Assembly (NCBI GenBank): GCA_963807355.1
Contig: CAWEBX010000018.1
Span: 8,212 to 72,211 of the forward strand
Direction of reading: 5' to 3'
Origin: Nitrobacter sp963807355
GTDB taxonomy: Bacteria; Pseudomonadota; Alphaproteobacteria; Rhizobiales; Xanthobacteraceae
DNA: 64,000 bases
Each line of letters opens with the position of its first letter. Position 1 is the stretch's first letter. A program made the position numbers and the translations under genes. A model generated the notes under the pieces. That model had not been told where the DNA came from, did no database searches, and was given only the letters and a program-made list of their open reading frames with translations. This document shows positions 41,083-49,629 of the stretch, piece after piece.

Positions 41083-42048
41083 ATGGCGAGACTCGCAGAT
41101 CCGCTACCAGATCTCGCCTGCACGGCGTCGGATGTCGGGCAGCAAATCGTGCGATGGCTGGCGCATCTGCGTGCCGAGCGTCGGCTGTCGCCAAAGACGC
41201 TTGAAGCCTATGCGCGCGATGTCCGGCAATGCCTGATGTTTCTCGGCCAGCACTGGGGCGAGTTGGTGACGTTGAAGCGTTTCGCCGCGCTCGAGCCAGG
41301 CGATATCAGAGCCTTCATGGCCGCGCGACGCGCGGAGGACATTGGTGGCCGCTCGTTGATGCGTTCGCTGGCGGGGCTGCGTTCATTCGCGCGATTTCTG
41401 GAACGGGAAGGGCTCGGCAAGATCGGTGCGCTCGGCGCGATCCGCGCGCCGAAGGTTGGCAAGAGCCTCCCGAAGCCGATCCATATGAGCGCGGCGAAGC
41501 GTTTTGCCGACGCCTCCGAGCGGGCCGGCGAGGATCGAGAGCCATGGATCTGGGCACGCGATGCAGCCGTCATGGCGCTATTATACGGATCCGGCCTGCG
41601 GATTTCCGAGGCGCTCGGGTTGAAGCGCCGCGATGTGCCGCAGCCCGGCGCGGGCGACGTTCTGGTGGTCACCGGGAAGGGCAACAAGACGCGGATGGTG
41701 CCGGTGCTGCAGAACGTGCTGGCGCTGGTTCATGAGTATGTGGCGATGTGCCCGCATTCGCTGCCGCCGGAAGGACCGATCTTCGTCGGCGCGCGGGGCG
41801 GCCCGCTCAGGGCCCGCATCATCCAGCTTGTGATGGCGCGGATGCGCGGCGCGCTCGGTCTGCCCGACAGCGCCACGCCTCATGCGCTGCGCCATTCATT
41901 CGCGACGCATCTCTTAAGCCGCGGCGGTGATTTGCGCGCAATTCAGGAACTGCTTGGCCACGCGTCGCTCTCGACCACGCAGATCTACACCGGCATCGAC
42001 AGCGAGCGACTGCTGGAAGTCTACAGGACGGCGCATCCTCGCGCCTGA
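41083..42048 (+). CDS. xerC: Tyrosine recombinase XerC
   Basis: The protein has 321 residues. The N-terminal SAM-like core-binding domain (L-S-P-K-T-L-E-A-Y-A-R-D-V) is followed by the catalytic domain with Arg173 (G-L-R-I-S-E-A-L), Lys in T-G-K-G-N-K-T-R, His267/Arg270 (H-A-L-R-H-S), His293 (G-H-A-S-L) and the nucleophile Tyr302. All active residues are present. It resolves chromosome dimers at dif together with XerD. The standalone position near priA and the housekeeping composition argue against it being an island integrase. Confidence 0.92.
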   Translation: MARLADPLPDLACTASDVGQQIVRWLAHLRAERRLSPKTLEAYARDVRQCLMFLGQHWGELVTLKRFAALEPGDIRAFMAARRAEDIGGRSLMRSLAGLRSFARFLEREGLGKIGALGAIRAPKVGKSLPKPIHMSAAKRFADASERAGEDREPWIWARDAAVMALLYGSGLRISEALGLKRRDVPQPGAGDVLVVTGKGNKTRMVPVLQNVLALVHEYVAMCPHSLPPEGPIFVGARGGPLRARIIQLVMARMRGALGLPDSATPHALRHSFATHLLSRGGDLRAIQELLGHASLSTTQIYTGIDSERLLEVYRTAHPRA

Positions 42049-42080
42049 CCGAAGATCGCGGTGCAGGCAACTCGCCGCTC

Positions 42081-43484
42081 TCACATATGAATAGCCCGTT
42101 TGCCGGCTGCGAGGGCGGCTTCCTTGATCGCTTCCGATCGCGTCGGGTGCGCGTGGCAGGTGCGCGCGAGGTCTTCCGCTGATCCGCCGAACTCCATCAG
42201 CACGCAAGCCTCGTGGATCAGCTCGCCAGCCTCGCGACCGATGATGTGAACGCCGAGCACGCGATCGGTTTTCGCGTCCGCGAGAATCTTCACAAAGCCG
42301 TCGGTGGTCTGGTTGACCTTGGAGCGGCCATTTGCCGTGAACGGAAACTTGCCAACGGTATAGGCTATGCCGGCCTGCTTCAGCTCCTCCTCGGTCTTGC
42401 CGACCGATGAAACCTCGGGCGTTGTGTAGATCACGCTGGGTATCACGTCGTAGTTCACATGGCCGGCCTGGCCCGCGAGGATTTCCGCGCACGCCACGCC
42501 TTCGTCCTCGGCCTTGTGCGCCAACATCGGTCCCTTGACGACGTCGCCGATGGCGTAGGTGCCTTTCACGCTGGTCGCAAAATGCGCGTCGATCTCCACG
42601 CGGCCGCGCTCGTCGAGCGCGACGCCTGCCTCCTTCAGGCCGAGGCCGTCGGTGTAGGGCGTGCGGCCGATCGCGACCAGAACCACGTCGGCTTCGATTG
42701 TCTCTGCCGCACCGCCTGCGGCGGGTTCGACCTGCGCCATCAGCGTCTTGCCAGATGTATCGACGCCCGTGACCTTGGCGCCGAGCTTGAATGCAAAGCC
42801 TTGCTTTTCGAGAAGGCGCTGAAACTGCTTTGCGATTTCGCCGTCCATGCCGGGCAGGATGCGATCGAGAAATTCCACCACCGTGACCTGCGCGCCGAGG
42901 CGGCGCCACACCGAGCCAAGTTCCAGGCCGATCACGCCGGCGCCGACGATCAGAAGCCTGCCCGGCACCTTGTCGAGCGACAGCGCACCGGTCGACGACA
43001 CGATGCGCTTTTCGTCGATCTCAAGGCCCTTGAGCTTCGCGACATCGGAGCCGGTGGCGATCACGATGTTTTTCGTCTCAACAGTCTGGGTCTTGCCGTC
43101 GGCGATCGTCACTTCGACCTTGCCGACGCCGAGAATTTTTCCGGTGCCGCTGATGACGTCGATCTTGTTCTTCTTCATCAGGTACTCGACGCCCTTGACG
43201 TTGCCGTCGATGCCCTGCTGTTTGAAATTCATCATCGCGGGCAAATCGAGTTTGGGGGCAGAGACGCCGATGCCCATTTTTGCGAACGAATGTCCGGCTT
43301 CCTCGAACATTTCAGAGGCGTGCAACAAGGCTTTCGACGGCATGCAGCCGACATTGAGGCAGGTGCCGCCAAGCGTCGGGTTCTTCTCGACGACGGCAAC
43401 CTTCATGCCGAGTTGCGCCGCGCGAATGGCGCAGACGTAGCCGCCGGGACCGGTGCCGATAACGATGAGGTCGTAAGTCGCCAT
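42081..43484 (-). CDS. lpdA: Dihydrolipoyl dehydrogenase (E3)
   Basis: The protein has 467 residues. The FAD site is I-G-T-G-P-G-G-Y-V-C-A. The redox disulfide is Cys42/Cys47 in G-G-T-C-L-N-V-G-C-M-P-S-K. The NAD fold is V-G-A-G-V-I-G-L-E-L-G-S, and the C-terminal His-Glu pair lies in A-H-P-T-R-S-E-A. It re-oxidises dihydrolipoyl groups of OdhB, giving NADH. It is the last gene of the mdh-suc-odh-lpd block, but is separated from odhB by an SDR remnant and an unrelated gene. Confidence 0.96.
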   Translation of the reverse strand: MATYDLIVIGTGPGGYVCAIRAAQLGMKVAVVEKNPTLGGTCLNVGCMPSKALLHASEMFEEAGHSFAKMGIGVSAPKLDLPAMMNFKQQGIDGNVKGVEYLMKKNKIDVISGTGKILGVGKVEVTIADGKTQTVETKNIVIATGSDVAKLKGLEIDEKRIVSSTGALSLDKVPGRLLIVGAGVIGLELGSVWRRLGAQVTVVEFLDRILPGMDGEIAKQFQRLLEKQGFAFKLGAKVTGVDTSGKTLMAQVEPAAGGAAETIEADVVLVAIGRTPYTDGLGLKEAGVALDERGRVEIDAHFATSVKGTYAIGDVVKGPMLAHKAEDEGVACAEILAGQAGHVNYDVIPSVIYTTPEVSSVGKTEEELKQAGIAYTVGKFPFTANGRSKVNQTTDGFVKILADAKTDRVLGVHIIGREAGELIHEACVLMEFGGSAEDLARTCHAHPTRSEAIKEAALAAGKRAIHM

Positions 43485-43519
43485 GGTCTCAGATCCTGTC
43501 GTTTCCTTGTGACGCGCCT

Positions 43520-43598
43520 AGAGCATTTTTGCTACTGATTGAATCAGAAGCGAAACTCTAGATTGAACCGGTATTCACGTCGCTCGAAAACGCTATAG
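43520..43598. repeat. Palindromic repeat, family A (shortened)
   Basis: It contains GATTGAATCAGAAGCGAAACTCTA, ACCGGTATTCACGTCGCTC and GAAAACGCTATAGC. The central ACGCGTTTTCTTCACGCG segment is missing. It ends at the stop of the SDR remnant. Confidence 0.65.
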
Positions 43599-43700
43599 CG
43601 TCCACCCGGAGACGCTCGTCGTCATGCCAGCGACATAGGAGGCTCCATCCGATAACAGCCAGACGATGGCGTTGGCGATTTCGTCCGCCAATAAAGCTCG
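43593..43700 (-). pseudogene. C-terminal remnant of a short-chain dehydrogenase (SDR)
   Basis: The minus-strand frame reads A-D-E-I-A-N-A-I-V-W-L-L-S-D-G-A-S-Y-V-A-G-M-T-T-S-V-S before a stop at 43593. This is the standard SDR ending (E-I-A-x-A-I-x-W-L-L-S-D-x-A-S-Y-V-x-G). Sequence upstream (43701 on) is unrelated. As I recall, related genomes carry an SDR gene between odhB and lpdA, so this is probably the stump of that gene after a replacement or deletion. Confidence 0.65.
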
Positions 43701-43722
43701 AACCTGGTTTCAAGAGTGCGTC

Positions 43723-44220
43723 TCAACCGTTGTCTGGCCCGGGGAGCAATTTTGCACGCTGGTCGAAGAGCATTCCCCCGATGAGCCGGTTAACCTCGTC
43801 GGGATCCGCTCCGTCCTTGATCAGCTTTCGTCTCAAGGAGTGGGCTTTGTCGAGGTTGCCAAGCTTTTTCTCAATTGCCGATTGTTGCTTGTCTTCAGCT
43901 TTTGTTTTTTCCTGATCGGCCATCGCCCGTCGTCTCTGGTTGTCGTGGTAGAACAACGCTCGCGACAAGACCCAGTCTGCGGATTTCTTCGAGATGTTTT
44001 CGAAAGATCCGAGAACATCGAAAAGATTTTCATGGGCGATGCTTTTAATTTCCCCGCTGTATTCGGAGACGTAAATATGTGCGGCGGATGGCCCCTGCTC
44101 AAAACTCAAACAAGCCAGATAAAACAACTCTAGAATGACTGCATTCAACTCCAAATCGATTGAGGTCAAATGACCAAACTCGGTGGTTTTGGTATTGGAC
44201 TTCAGCAAGACTTGCGTCAT
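43723..44220 (-). CDS. Hypothetical protein, 165 aa, inserted between odhB and lpdA
   Basis: ATG 44220 is only 19 bases from the end of odhB (44240). The protein has a mixed first half (F-G-H-L-T-S-I-D-L-E-L-N-A-V-I-L-E-L-F-Y-L-A; A-H-I-Y-V-S-E-Y-S-G-E-I) and a charged helical second half (A-D-Q-E-K-T-K-A-E-D-K-Q-Q-S-A-I-E-K-K-L-G-N-L) that may form a coiled coil. There is no signal peptide and no domain I know. Base composition is lower in GC than its neighbours. It replaces most of an SDR gene, so it is probably acquired. Confidence 0.6.
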   Translation of the reverse strand: MTQVLLKSNTKTTEFGHLTSIDLELNAVILELFYLACLSFEQGPSAAHIYVSEYSGEIKSIAHENLFDVLGSFENISKKSADWVLSRALFYHDNQRRRAMADQEKTKAEDKQQSAIEKKLGNLDKAHSLRRKLIKDGADPDEVNRLIGGMLFDQRAKLLPGPDNG

Positions 44221-44239
44221 GTGGTTCCCTTAGCTTGAA

Positions 44240-45526
44240 CTACAGATCCAGCACCAGCCGCGCCGGGTCTTCCAGCAATTCCTTGACGCGCACGAGGAAG
44301 GTCACGGCCTCCTTGCCGTCGATGACGCGGTGATCGTAGGAGAGCGCCAGATACATCATCGGGCGGATTTCCACCTTGCCGTCGATCGCCACCGGCCGCT
44401 CCTGTATTTTGTGCATGCCAAGGATGCCGGCCTGCGGCGCGTTCAGGATCGGCGTCGACATCAGCGAGCCGTAGATGCCGCCGTTGGTGATGGTGAAGGT
44501 GCCGCCCTGCATCTCCTCGATTTTGAGCTGGCCGTCGCGGGCGCGGCGGCCGTAGTCAGCGATGCTTTTCTCGATGTCGGCGATCGATTTGTGATCGCAG
44601 TCGCGCACGACAGGCACCACCAGGCCCTTGTCGGTGCCGACGGCAACTCCAATGTGATAGTAGTTCTTGTAGATCAGGTCGCTACCGTCGATTTCGGCGT
44701 TGACGGCCGGAATGTCCTTCAACGCCTGGACGATGGCTTTGGTAAAGAAGCCCATGAAGCCGAGTTTCACACCGTGCTTCTTCTCGAACGCTTCCTTGTA
44801 GTGCGTACGCAGCGCCATGACGCCGGTCATGTCGACCTCGTTGAAGGTCGTCAGTATCGCGGCGGTGTTCTGCACCTCCTTGAGGCGGCGCGCGATGGTC
44901 TGGCGTAGCCGCGTCATCTTCACGCGTTCCTCGCGCGAGGCGTCGTTCGGAGGAGAGGGCGCGCGCGCCTGCATGGTGGCAGCCGGCTGGTGGACCGAGG
45001 TCGGGGCGGAGGCCGCCTTTTCGATCGCCGCCAGCATATCGCTTTTGGTGATGCGGCCGTCCTTGCCGGAGCCCGGAACGGTCGAGGCGTCGATGCCGCT
45101 CTCGGCGGAGAGTTTACGCACCGAGGGAGCGAGCGGTACATCAGCTGGCGCTGCGGTGTCCGGCCTGGGCTGCGGCTCCTCCGGGCCTGCGTTGATCGGT
45201 TTCGTGGTGTCGGACTTAAGGTCCGGCCGTCCGGTTGTTCTTTCGGCGGCGATGCCTTGCGTTTTTGCCGCCGCTGGTTTTGCCGGCGCGCTGCCATCGG
45301 CTATCTGTCCAAGCAGCGCGCCAACGGCAACCGTCTCGCCCTCCTTGGCGACGAGCTCGGCGAGCGTGCCGGCGGAGGGCGCAGGCACTTCGATGGTCAC
45401 CTTGTCGGTCTCGAGCTCGACGAGCGGCTCGTCGACGGACACGGCATCGCCGGGCTTCTTGAACCATTTTCCGATAGTCGCCTCGGTCACCGATTCGCCG
45501 AGCGTCGGAACGCGTATCTCGGTCAT
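44240..45526 (-). CDS. odhB: Dihydrolipoyl succinyltransferase, E2 of 2-oxoglutarate dehydrogenase
   Basis: The protein has 428 residues. One lipoyl domain (Lys42 in V-E-L-E-T-D-K-V-T-I-E-V) is followed by an Ala/Pro linker and an E1/E3-binding domain (L-A-P-S-V-R-K-L-S-A-E-S-G-I-D ... G-R-I-T-K-S-D-M). The catalytic domain carries S-Y-D-H-R-V-I-D-G-K. It passes succinyl from OdhA (SucA) to CoA. It sits 111 bases after sucA. The lipoyl group may also feed Ohr. Confidence 0.96.
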   Translation of the reverse strand: MTEIRVPTLGESVTEATIGKWFKKPGDAVSVDEPLVELETDKVTIEVPAPSAGTLAELVAKEGETVAVGALLGQIADGSAPAKPAAAKTQGIAAERTTGRPDLKSDTTKPINAGPEEPQPRPDTAAPADVPLAPSVRKLSAESGIDASTVPGSGKDGRITKSDMLAAIEKAASAPTSVHQPAATMQARAPSPPNDASREERVKMTRLRQTIARRLKEVQNTAAILTTFNEVDMTGVMALRTHYKEAFEKKHGVKLGFMGFFTKAIVQALKDIPAVNAEIDGSDLIYKNYYHIGVAVGTDKGLVVPVVRDCDHKSIADIEKSIADYGRRARDGQLKIEEMQGGTFTITNGGIYGSLMSTPILNAPQAGILGMHKIQERPVAIDGKVEIRPMMYLALSYDHRVIDGKEAVTFLVRVKELLEDPARLVLDL

Positions 45527-45637
45527 GGTCCTCTTCCTTTCGTCATGGCCGACTTGTCCCGAAAAGACAGCAGCATGGATACCCGAAACATTCGCAACAA
45601 GTGGGCCCCGCGTTTCAGTCCGACATGACTGTTCGTG

Positions 45638-48595
45638 TTAGTCCAGCGCCTCGTCGATGAACGCCTTGAGTTGCGCAAGATGCTTCGACATCAACCCGGT
45701 CGCGGTGGCCGCGGCTGCGGCGCGGCCGGTGTAACGCGGGCGTTTGTTGAGTGCGCCGATCTGGTTGAGTACCCATTCGAGGTAAGGCTCAATGAAGTGC
45801 CATGCGCCCATATTGCGCGGTTCTTCCTGGCACCAGACGATCTCGGCGTTTTTGAAGCTGCCGAGGACCTGCACCAGCGCCTTCAGCGGAACCGGATACA
45901 GTTGTTCGATCCGTATCAGGTAAACATCGTTGATGTTGCGCTTCTCGCGTTCCTCGTAGAGATCGTAGTACACCTTGCCGGAACACAGAACCACGCGGCG
46001 AATATTATCGTCGTTTACCAGCCTGATCTTTTGCTCCGGCAGCATCGTCGCGTCGTCGTAAAGGATACGATGGAATGCAGTGTCGGCGCCGAATTCGTCG
46101 AGACGCGATACCGCTCGCTTGTGACGCAGCAGCGACTTCGGCGTCATCATGATCAGAGGCTTGCGGATCTGGCGTTTCAATTGGCGGCGCAGCGCATGAA
46201 AATGGTTGGCCGGCGTGGTGATATTGACGACCTGCATGTTGTCTTCCGCGCACATCTGCAGGAACCGCTCCAGCCGCGCCGACGAATGCTCCGGTCCCTG
46301 GCCCTCATAGCCGTGGGGCAGCATGCAAACGAGACCTGACATGCGCAGCCACTTGCGTTCACCAGAGGAGATGAACTGGTCGAACACCACCTGCGCTCCG
46401 TTGGCGAAGTCGCCGAACTGTGCTTCCCACATCGTAAGCGTGTTCGGCTCCGCGAGCGAATAGCCATACTCGAAACCGAGCACAGCTTCTTCCGACAGCA
46501 GCGAGTTGATGACCTCGTAGCTGCCCTGGTTCTTGCCGAGATGGTTGAACGGCGTGTAGCGACTCTCGTCTTCCTGATCGAACAGCACCGAATGCCGCTG
46601 CGAGAAGGTGCCACGCTCGCTGTCCTGGCCGGACAGGCGGACGTTGTGGCCCTCCAGCATCAGCGTGCATAAGGCCAGCGCCTCGGCCGTCGCCCAGTCG
46701 AGGTCGACGCCGCTCTCGATCGCCTTGGCGCGATTGTCGAGAAAGCGCTGCACCGTGCGATGCACCCGGAAACCGTCCGGCACCTGTGTGATGTCGCGGC
46801 CGATCTCCTTCAGCGTCTCGATGTTCGCGCCGGTGACGCCACGGCGCGGCTCCTCGTTCTGATCGGCGAGCTTTAAGCCGGCCCACTTGCCGTCGAGCCA
46901 GTCGGCTTTGTTCGGCTTGTAGCCGGTGCCGGCCTCGAATTCAGCGTCCAGCCGTGCGCGCCAGCCGGCTTTCAGCTTTTCGATCTCGCCCTCGGTTATG
47001 ACGCCTTCAGTGTTCAGCCGCTTGGCGTAGAGTTCGAGCGTCGAGGGGTGTGCTGCGATCTTCTTGTACATCGTCGGATTGGTGAAACACGGCTCGTCGC
47101 CTTCGTTGTGACCGTGGCGGCGATAGCAGAACATGTCGATCACGACCGGCTTGTGGAATTTCTGCCGGAATTCGACCGCGACCTTCGCCGCGAACACCAC
47201 GGCTTCCGGATCGTCGCCATTGACGTGGAAGATCGGCGCGTCGATCATCTTCGCGACGTCGGACGGATAAGGGGATGAGCGCGAGTAGCGCGGATAGGTG
47301 GTGAAGCCGATCTGGTTGTTGACGATGAAGTGGATCGAGCCCCCGGTGCGGTAGCCCTTGAGGTCCGACAGGGCGAAGCATTCCGCCACCACGCCCTGTC
47401 CTGCGAATGCGGCGTCGCCGTGCATCAACAGCGGCAGCACCGAGTCGCGCTGTTCGGGTGGATCGCCGTGCTGGTCCTGCTTGGCGCGCACCTTGCCGAG
47501 CACCACCGGGTCCACGATTTCCAGGTGTGAGGGATTGGCGGTCAGCGACAGGTGTATCCGGTTGTTGTCGAACTCGCGGTCGCTCGAGGCGCCGAGGTGA
47601 TACTTGACGTCGCCGGAGCCCTCGACCGCCTCCGGATTTACCGAGCCGCCTTTGAACTCATGGAACAGGGCGCGATGAGGTTTGCCCATCACCTGCGTCA
47701 GCACGTTCAGCCGTCCGCGGTGCGGCATGCCGATCACGATTTCCTTCACGCCGAGATTGCCGCCGCGCTTGATGATCTGCTCAAGCGCCGGGATCAGCGA
47801 TTCGCCGCCGTCGAGACCGAAGCGCTTGGTTCCAGTGAACTTGACATCGCAGAACTTCTCAAAACCCTCGGCCTCGATGAGCTTGGTCAGGATGGCGCGC
47901 CTGCCTTCCGGCGTGAAGCTGATCTCCTTGTCCGGCCCCTCGATGCGCTCTTGAATCCAGCCTTTCTGCTCGGCGTTCGAAATGTGCATGAACTCGACGC
48001 CCAGCGTCTGGCAGTAAGTGCGCCGGCAGATCGCCACGATCTCGCGCAGGGTGCCGTATTCGAGCCCAAGAACGTGGTCGAGGAAGATCTTGCGATCCAT
48101 GTCGGCCTCGGTGAAGCCGTAGGCGCGGGGATCGAGTTCTTCGTGATCGCGCGCAGGCTCGAGACCGAGCGGGTCGAGCCTGGCATGAAAGTGCCCTCGC
48201 ATGCGGTAAGCGCGGATCAGCATCAGCGCGCGCACCGAATCGCGCGTAGCCTGAGTGACGTCGGCGCCGGCGAGCGCCGAAGGTTTCGCTTTCGTCCTCT
48301 CCTGCACCCTGGCGTCCACGGTCTTTTCGAGCCGAGCCCAGTTGCCGTCGAGCGCTGAGGTGAGGTCGTCCTGTGGAACCGGCGGCCAGTTGGCCCTCGC
48401 CCAGGATGGGCCTTCTGCGTTCTTTTCGACGTCCTGCGGAGAATCCTTCAGACTTTTGAAGAATTCCTGCCACTCGGGATCGACCGAACCGGGGTCTTTC
48501 TCATAGCGGGCGTAGAGTCCGTCGATGTAGCTGGCATTCGTGCCCTGCAAGAACGAGGAAAGGGCAAATGCGGCATTCGCATCCTGGCGAGACAT
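45638..48595 (-). CDS. sucA: 2-oxoglutarate dehydrogenase E1
   Basis: The protein has 985 residues. The N-terminal OdhB-binding stretch (F-A-L-S-S-F-L-Q-G-T-N-A-S-Y-I-D-G-L-Y-A-R-Y) precedes the thiamine-diphosphate regions: G-M-P-H-R-G-R-L-N-V-L, H-G-D-A-A-F-A-G-Q-G-V-V and C-Y-R-R-H-G-H-N-E-G-D-E-P. The C-terminal transketolase-like domain includes H-G-Y-E-G-Q-G-P-E-H-S-S-A-R. It decarboxylates 2-oxoglutarate and transfers succinyl to lipoamide. Length is normal and it is intact. Confidence 0.97.
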   Translation of the reverse strand: MSRQDANAAFALSSFLQGTNASYIDGLYARYEKDPGSVDPEWQEFFKSLKDSPQDVEKNAEGPSWARANWPPVPQDDLTSALDGNWARLEKTVDARVQERTKAKPSALAGADVTQATRDSVRALMLIRAYRMRGHFHARLDPLGLEPARDHEELDPRAYGFTEADMDRKIFLDHVLGLEYGTLREIVAICRRTYCQTLGVEFMHISNAEQKGWIQERIEGPDKEISFTPEGRRAILTKLIEAEGFEKFCDVKFTGTKRFGLDGGESLIPALEQIIKRGGNLGVKEIVIGMPHRGRLNVLTQVMGKPHRALFHEFKGGSVNPEAVEGSGDVKYHLGASSDREFDNNRIHLSLTANPSHLEIVDPVVLGKVRAKQDQHGDPPEQRDSVLPLLMHGDAAFAGQGVVAECFALSDLKGYRTGGSIHFIVNNQIGFTTYPRYSRSSPYPSDVAKMIDAPIFHVNGDDPEAVVFAAKVAVEFRQKFHKPVVIDMFCYRRHGHNEGDEPCFTNPTMYKKIAAHPSTLELYAKRLNTEGVITEGEIEKLKAGWRARLDAEFEAGTGYKPNKADWLDGKWAGLKLADQNEEPRRGVTGANIETLKEIGRDITQVPDGFRVHRTVQRFLDNRAKAIESGVDLDWATAEALALCTLMLEGHNVRLSGQDSERGTFSQRHSVLFDQEDESRYTPFNHLGKNQGSYEVINSLLSEEAVLGFEYGYSLAEPNTLTMWEAQFGDFANGAQVVFDQFISSGERKWLRMSGLVCMLPHGYEGQGPEHSSARLERFLQMCAEDNMQVVNITTPANHFHALRRQLKRQIRKPLIMMTPKSLLRHKRAVSRLDEFGADTAFHRILYDDATMLPEQKIRLVNDDNIRRVVLCSGKVYYDLYEEREKRNINDVYLIRIEQLYPVPLKALVQVLGSFKNAEIVWCQEEPRNMGAWHFIEPYLEWVLNQIGALNKRPRYTGRAAAAATATGLMSKHLAQLKAFIDEALD

Positions 48596-48744
48596 ATCGC
48601 GTCCTGACGATTTCGGTCATGGGCGTAACAGACGGCGCACGCGCTTTTGCCAGCGAGAACAGCCTTTCCCCGGCAAGATCAGCGCGAATTTAAACGTTAT
48701 CCTATTTATGAGGGAACTTCCCGCCGAAAAGACCAAGACCTGAA

Positions 48745-49629
48745 TCAAGACTTCAACTTTTCGACAAGAGTTTTTCCCAGTCGCGCCGGAGACGGGGAGA
48801 CGAAGATGCCCGCCGCCTCCATGGCTGCGGTCTTGGATGCGGCGTCGCCCTTGCCGCCGGAAATGATCGCACCGGCATGTCCCATGCGGCGGCCAGGAGG
48901 CGCGGTCACACCGGCAATGAAGCCGACCACAGGCTTCTTGCGGCCGCGTTTGGCCTCATCGATCAGGAACTGCGCGGCGTCTTCCTCGGCCGAGCCGCCG
49001 ATCTCGCCGATCATCACGATCGAAGTGGTCTTGGGATCGGCCAGGAACATTTCCAGCACGTCGATGAACTCGGTGCCTTTGACCGGGTCGCCGCCGATAC
49101 CGACCGCGGTGGTTTGGCCGAGGCCTTCCTGGCTGGTCTGGAATACCGCTTCGTAGGTCAGCGTGCCGGAACGGGAGACGATGCCGACATGGCCCGGCTT
49201 GAAAATGTTCGCGGGCATGATGCCGATCTTGCATTCGCCCGCCGTCACAACGCCCGGGCAATTCGGCCCTATGAGCCGGGACTTCGATCCCGATAGCGAA
49301 CGCCTGACCCGCACCATATCCAGCACCGGAATGCCCTCGGTGATGCAGACGATCAGCGGGATTTCGCTGTCGATCGCCTCGCAGATCGCGTCTGCGGCAC
49401 CGGCCGGCGGCACGTAGATCACGCTGGCGTCGGCGCCGGTCGCCTCGCGCGCTTCGCGGACGGTGTCGAACACCGGCAGGTCGAGGTGCTTGCTGCCGCC
49501 TTTGCCCGGCGAAGTGCCGCCGACCATCCTGGTGCCGTAGGCGATGGCCGCCTCGGAATGAAACGTGCCGTTCTTGCCGGTGAAGCCCTGGCAGATGACC
49601 CGGGTGTTCTTGTCGATCAGAACGGACAT
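48745..49629 (-). CDS. sucD: Succinyl-CoA synthetase alpha subunit
   Basis: The protein has 294 residues. The CoA-binding Rossmann start (M-S-V-L-I-D-K-N-T-R-V-I-C-Q-G-F-T-G-K-N-G-T-F-H) and the phospho-histidine motif (R-M-G-H-A-G-A-I-I-S-G-G-K-G-D-A) are present, as is the specificity region G-I-G-G-D-P-V-K-G-T. It makes ATP or GTP from succinyl-CoA together with SucC. Its ATG directly follows the sucC stop with no base between. Confidence 0.97.
   Translation of the reverse strand: MSVLIDKNTRVICQGFTGKNGTFHSEAAIAYGTRMVGGTSPGKGGSKHLDLPVFDTVREAREATGADASVIYVPPAGAADAICEAIDSEIPLIVCITEGIPVLDMVRVRRSLSGSKSRLIGPNCPGVVTAGECKIGIMPANIFKPGHVGIVSRSGTLTYEAVFQTSQEGLGQTTAVGIGGDPVKGTEFIDVLEMFLADPKTTSIVMIGEIGGSAEEDAAQFLIDEAKRGRKKPVVGFIAGVTAPPGRRMGHAGAIISGGKGDAASKTAAMEAAGIFVSPSPARLGKTLVEKLKS

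Noticed and set aside
41083..42048. XerC gene as the island integrase
   Set aside because: It is 27 kb from the island, has XerC-type sequence and housekeeping composition, and no att repeat is nearby.
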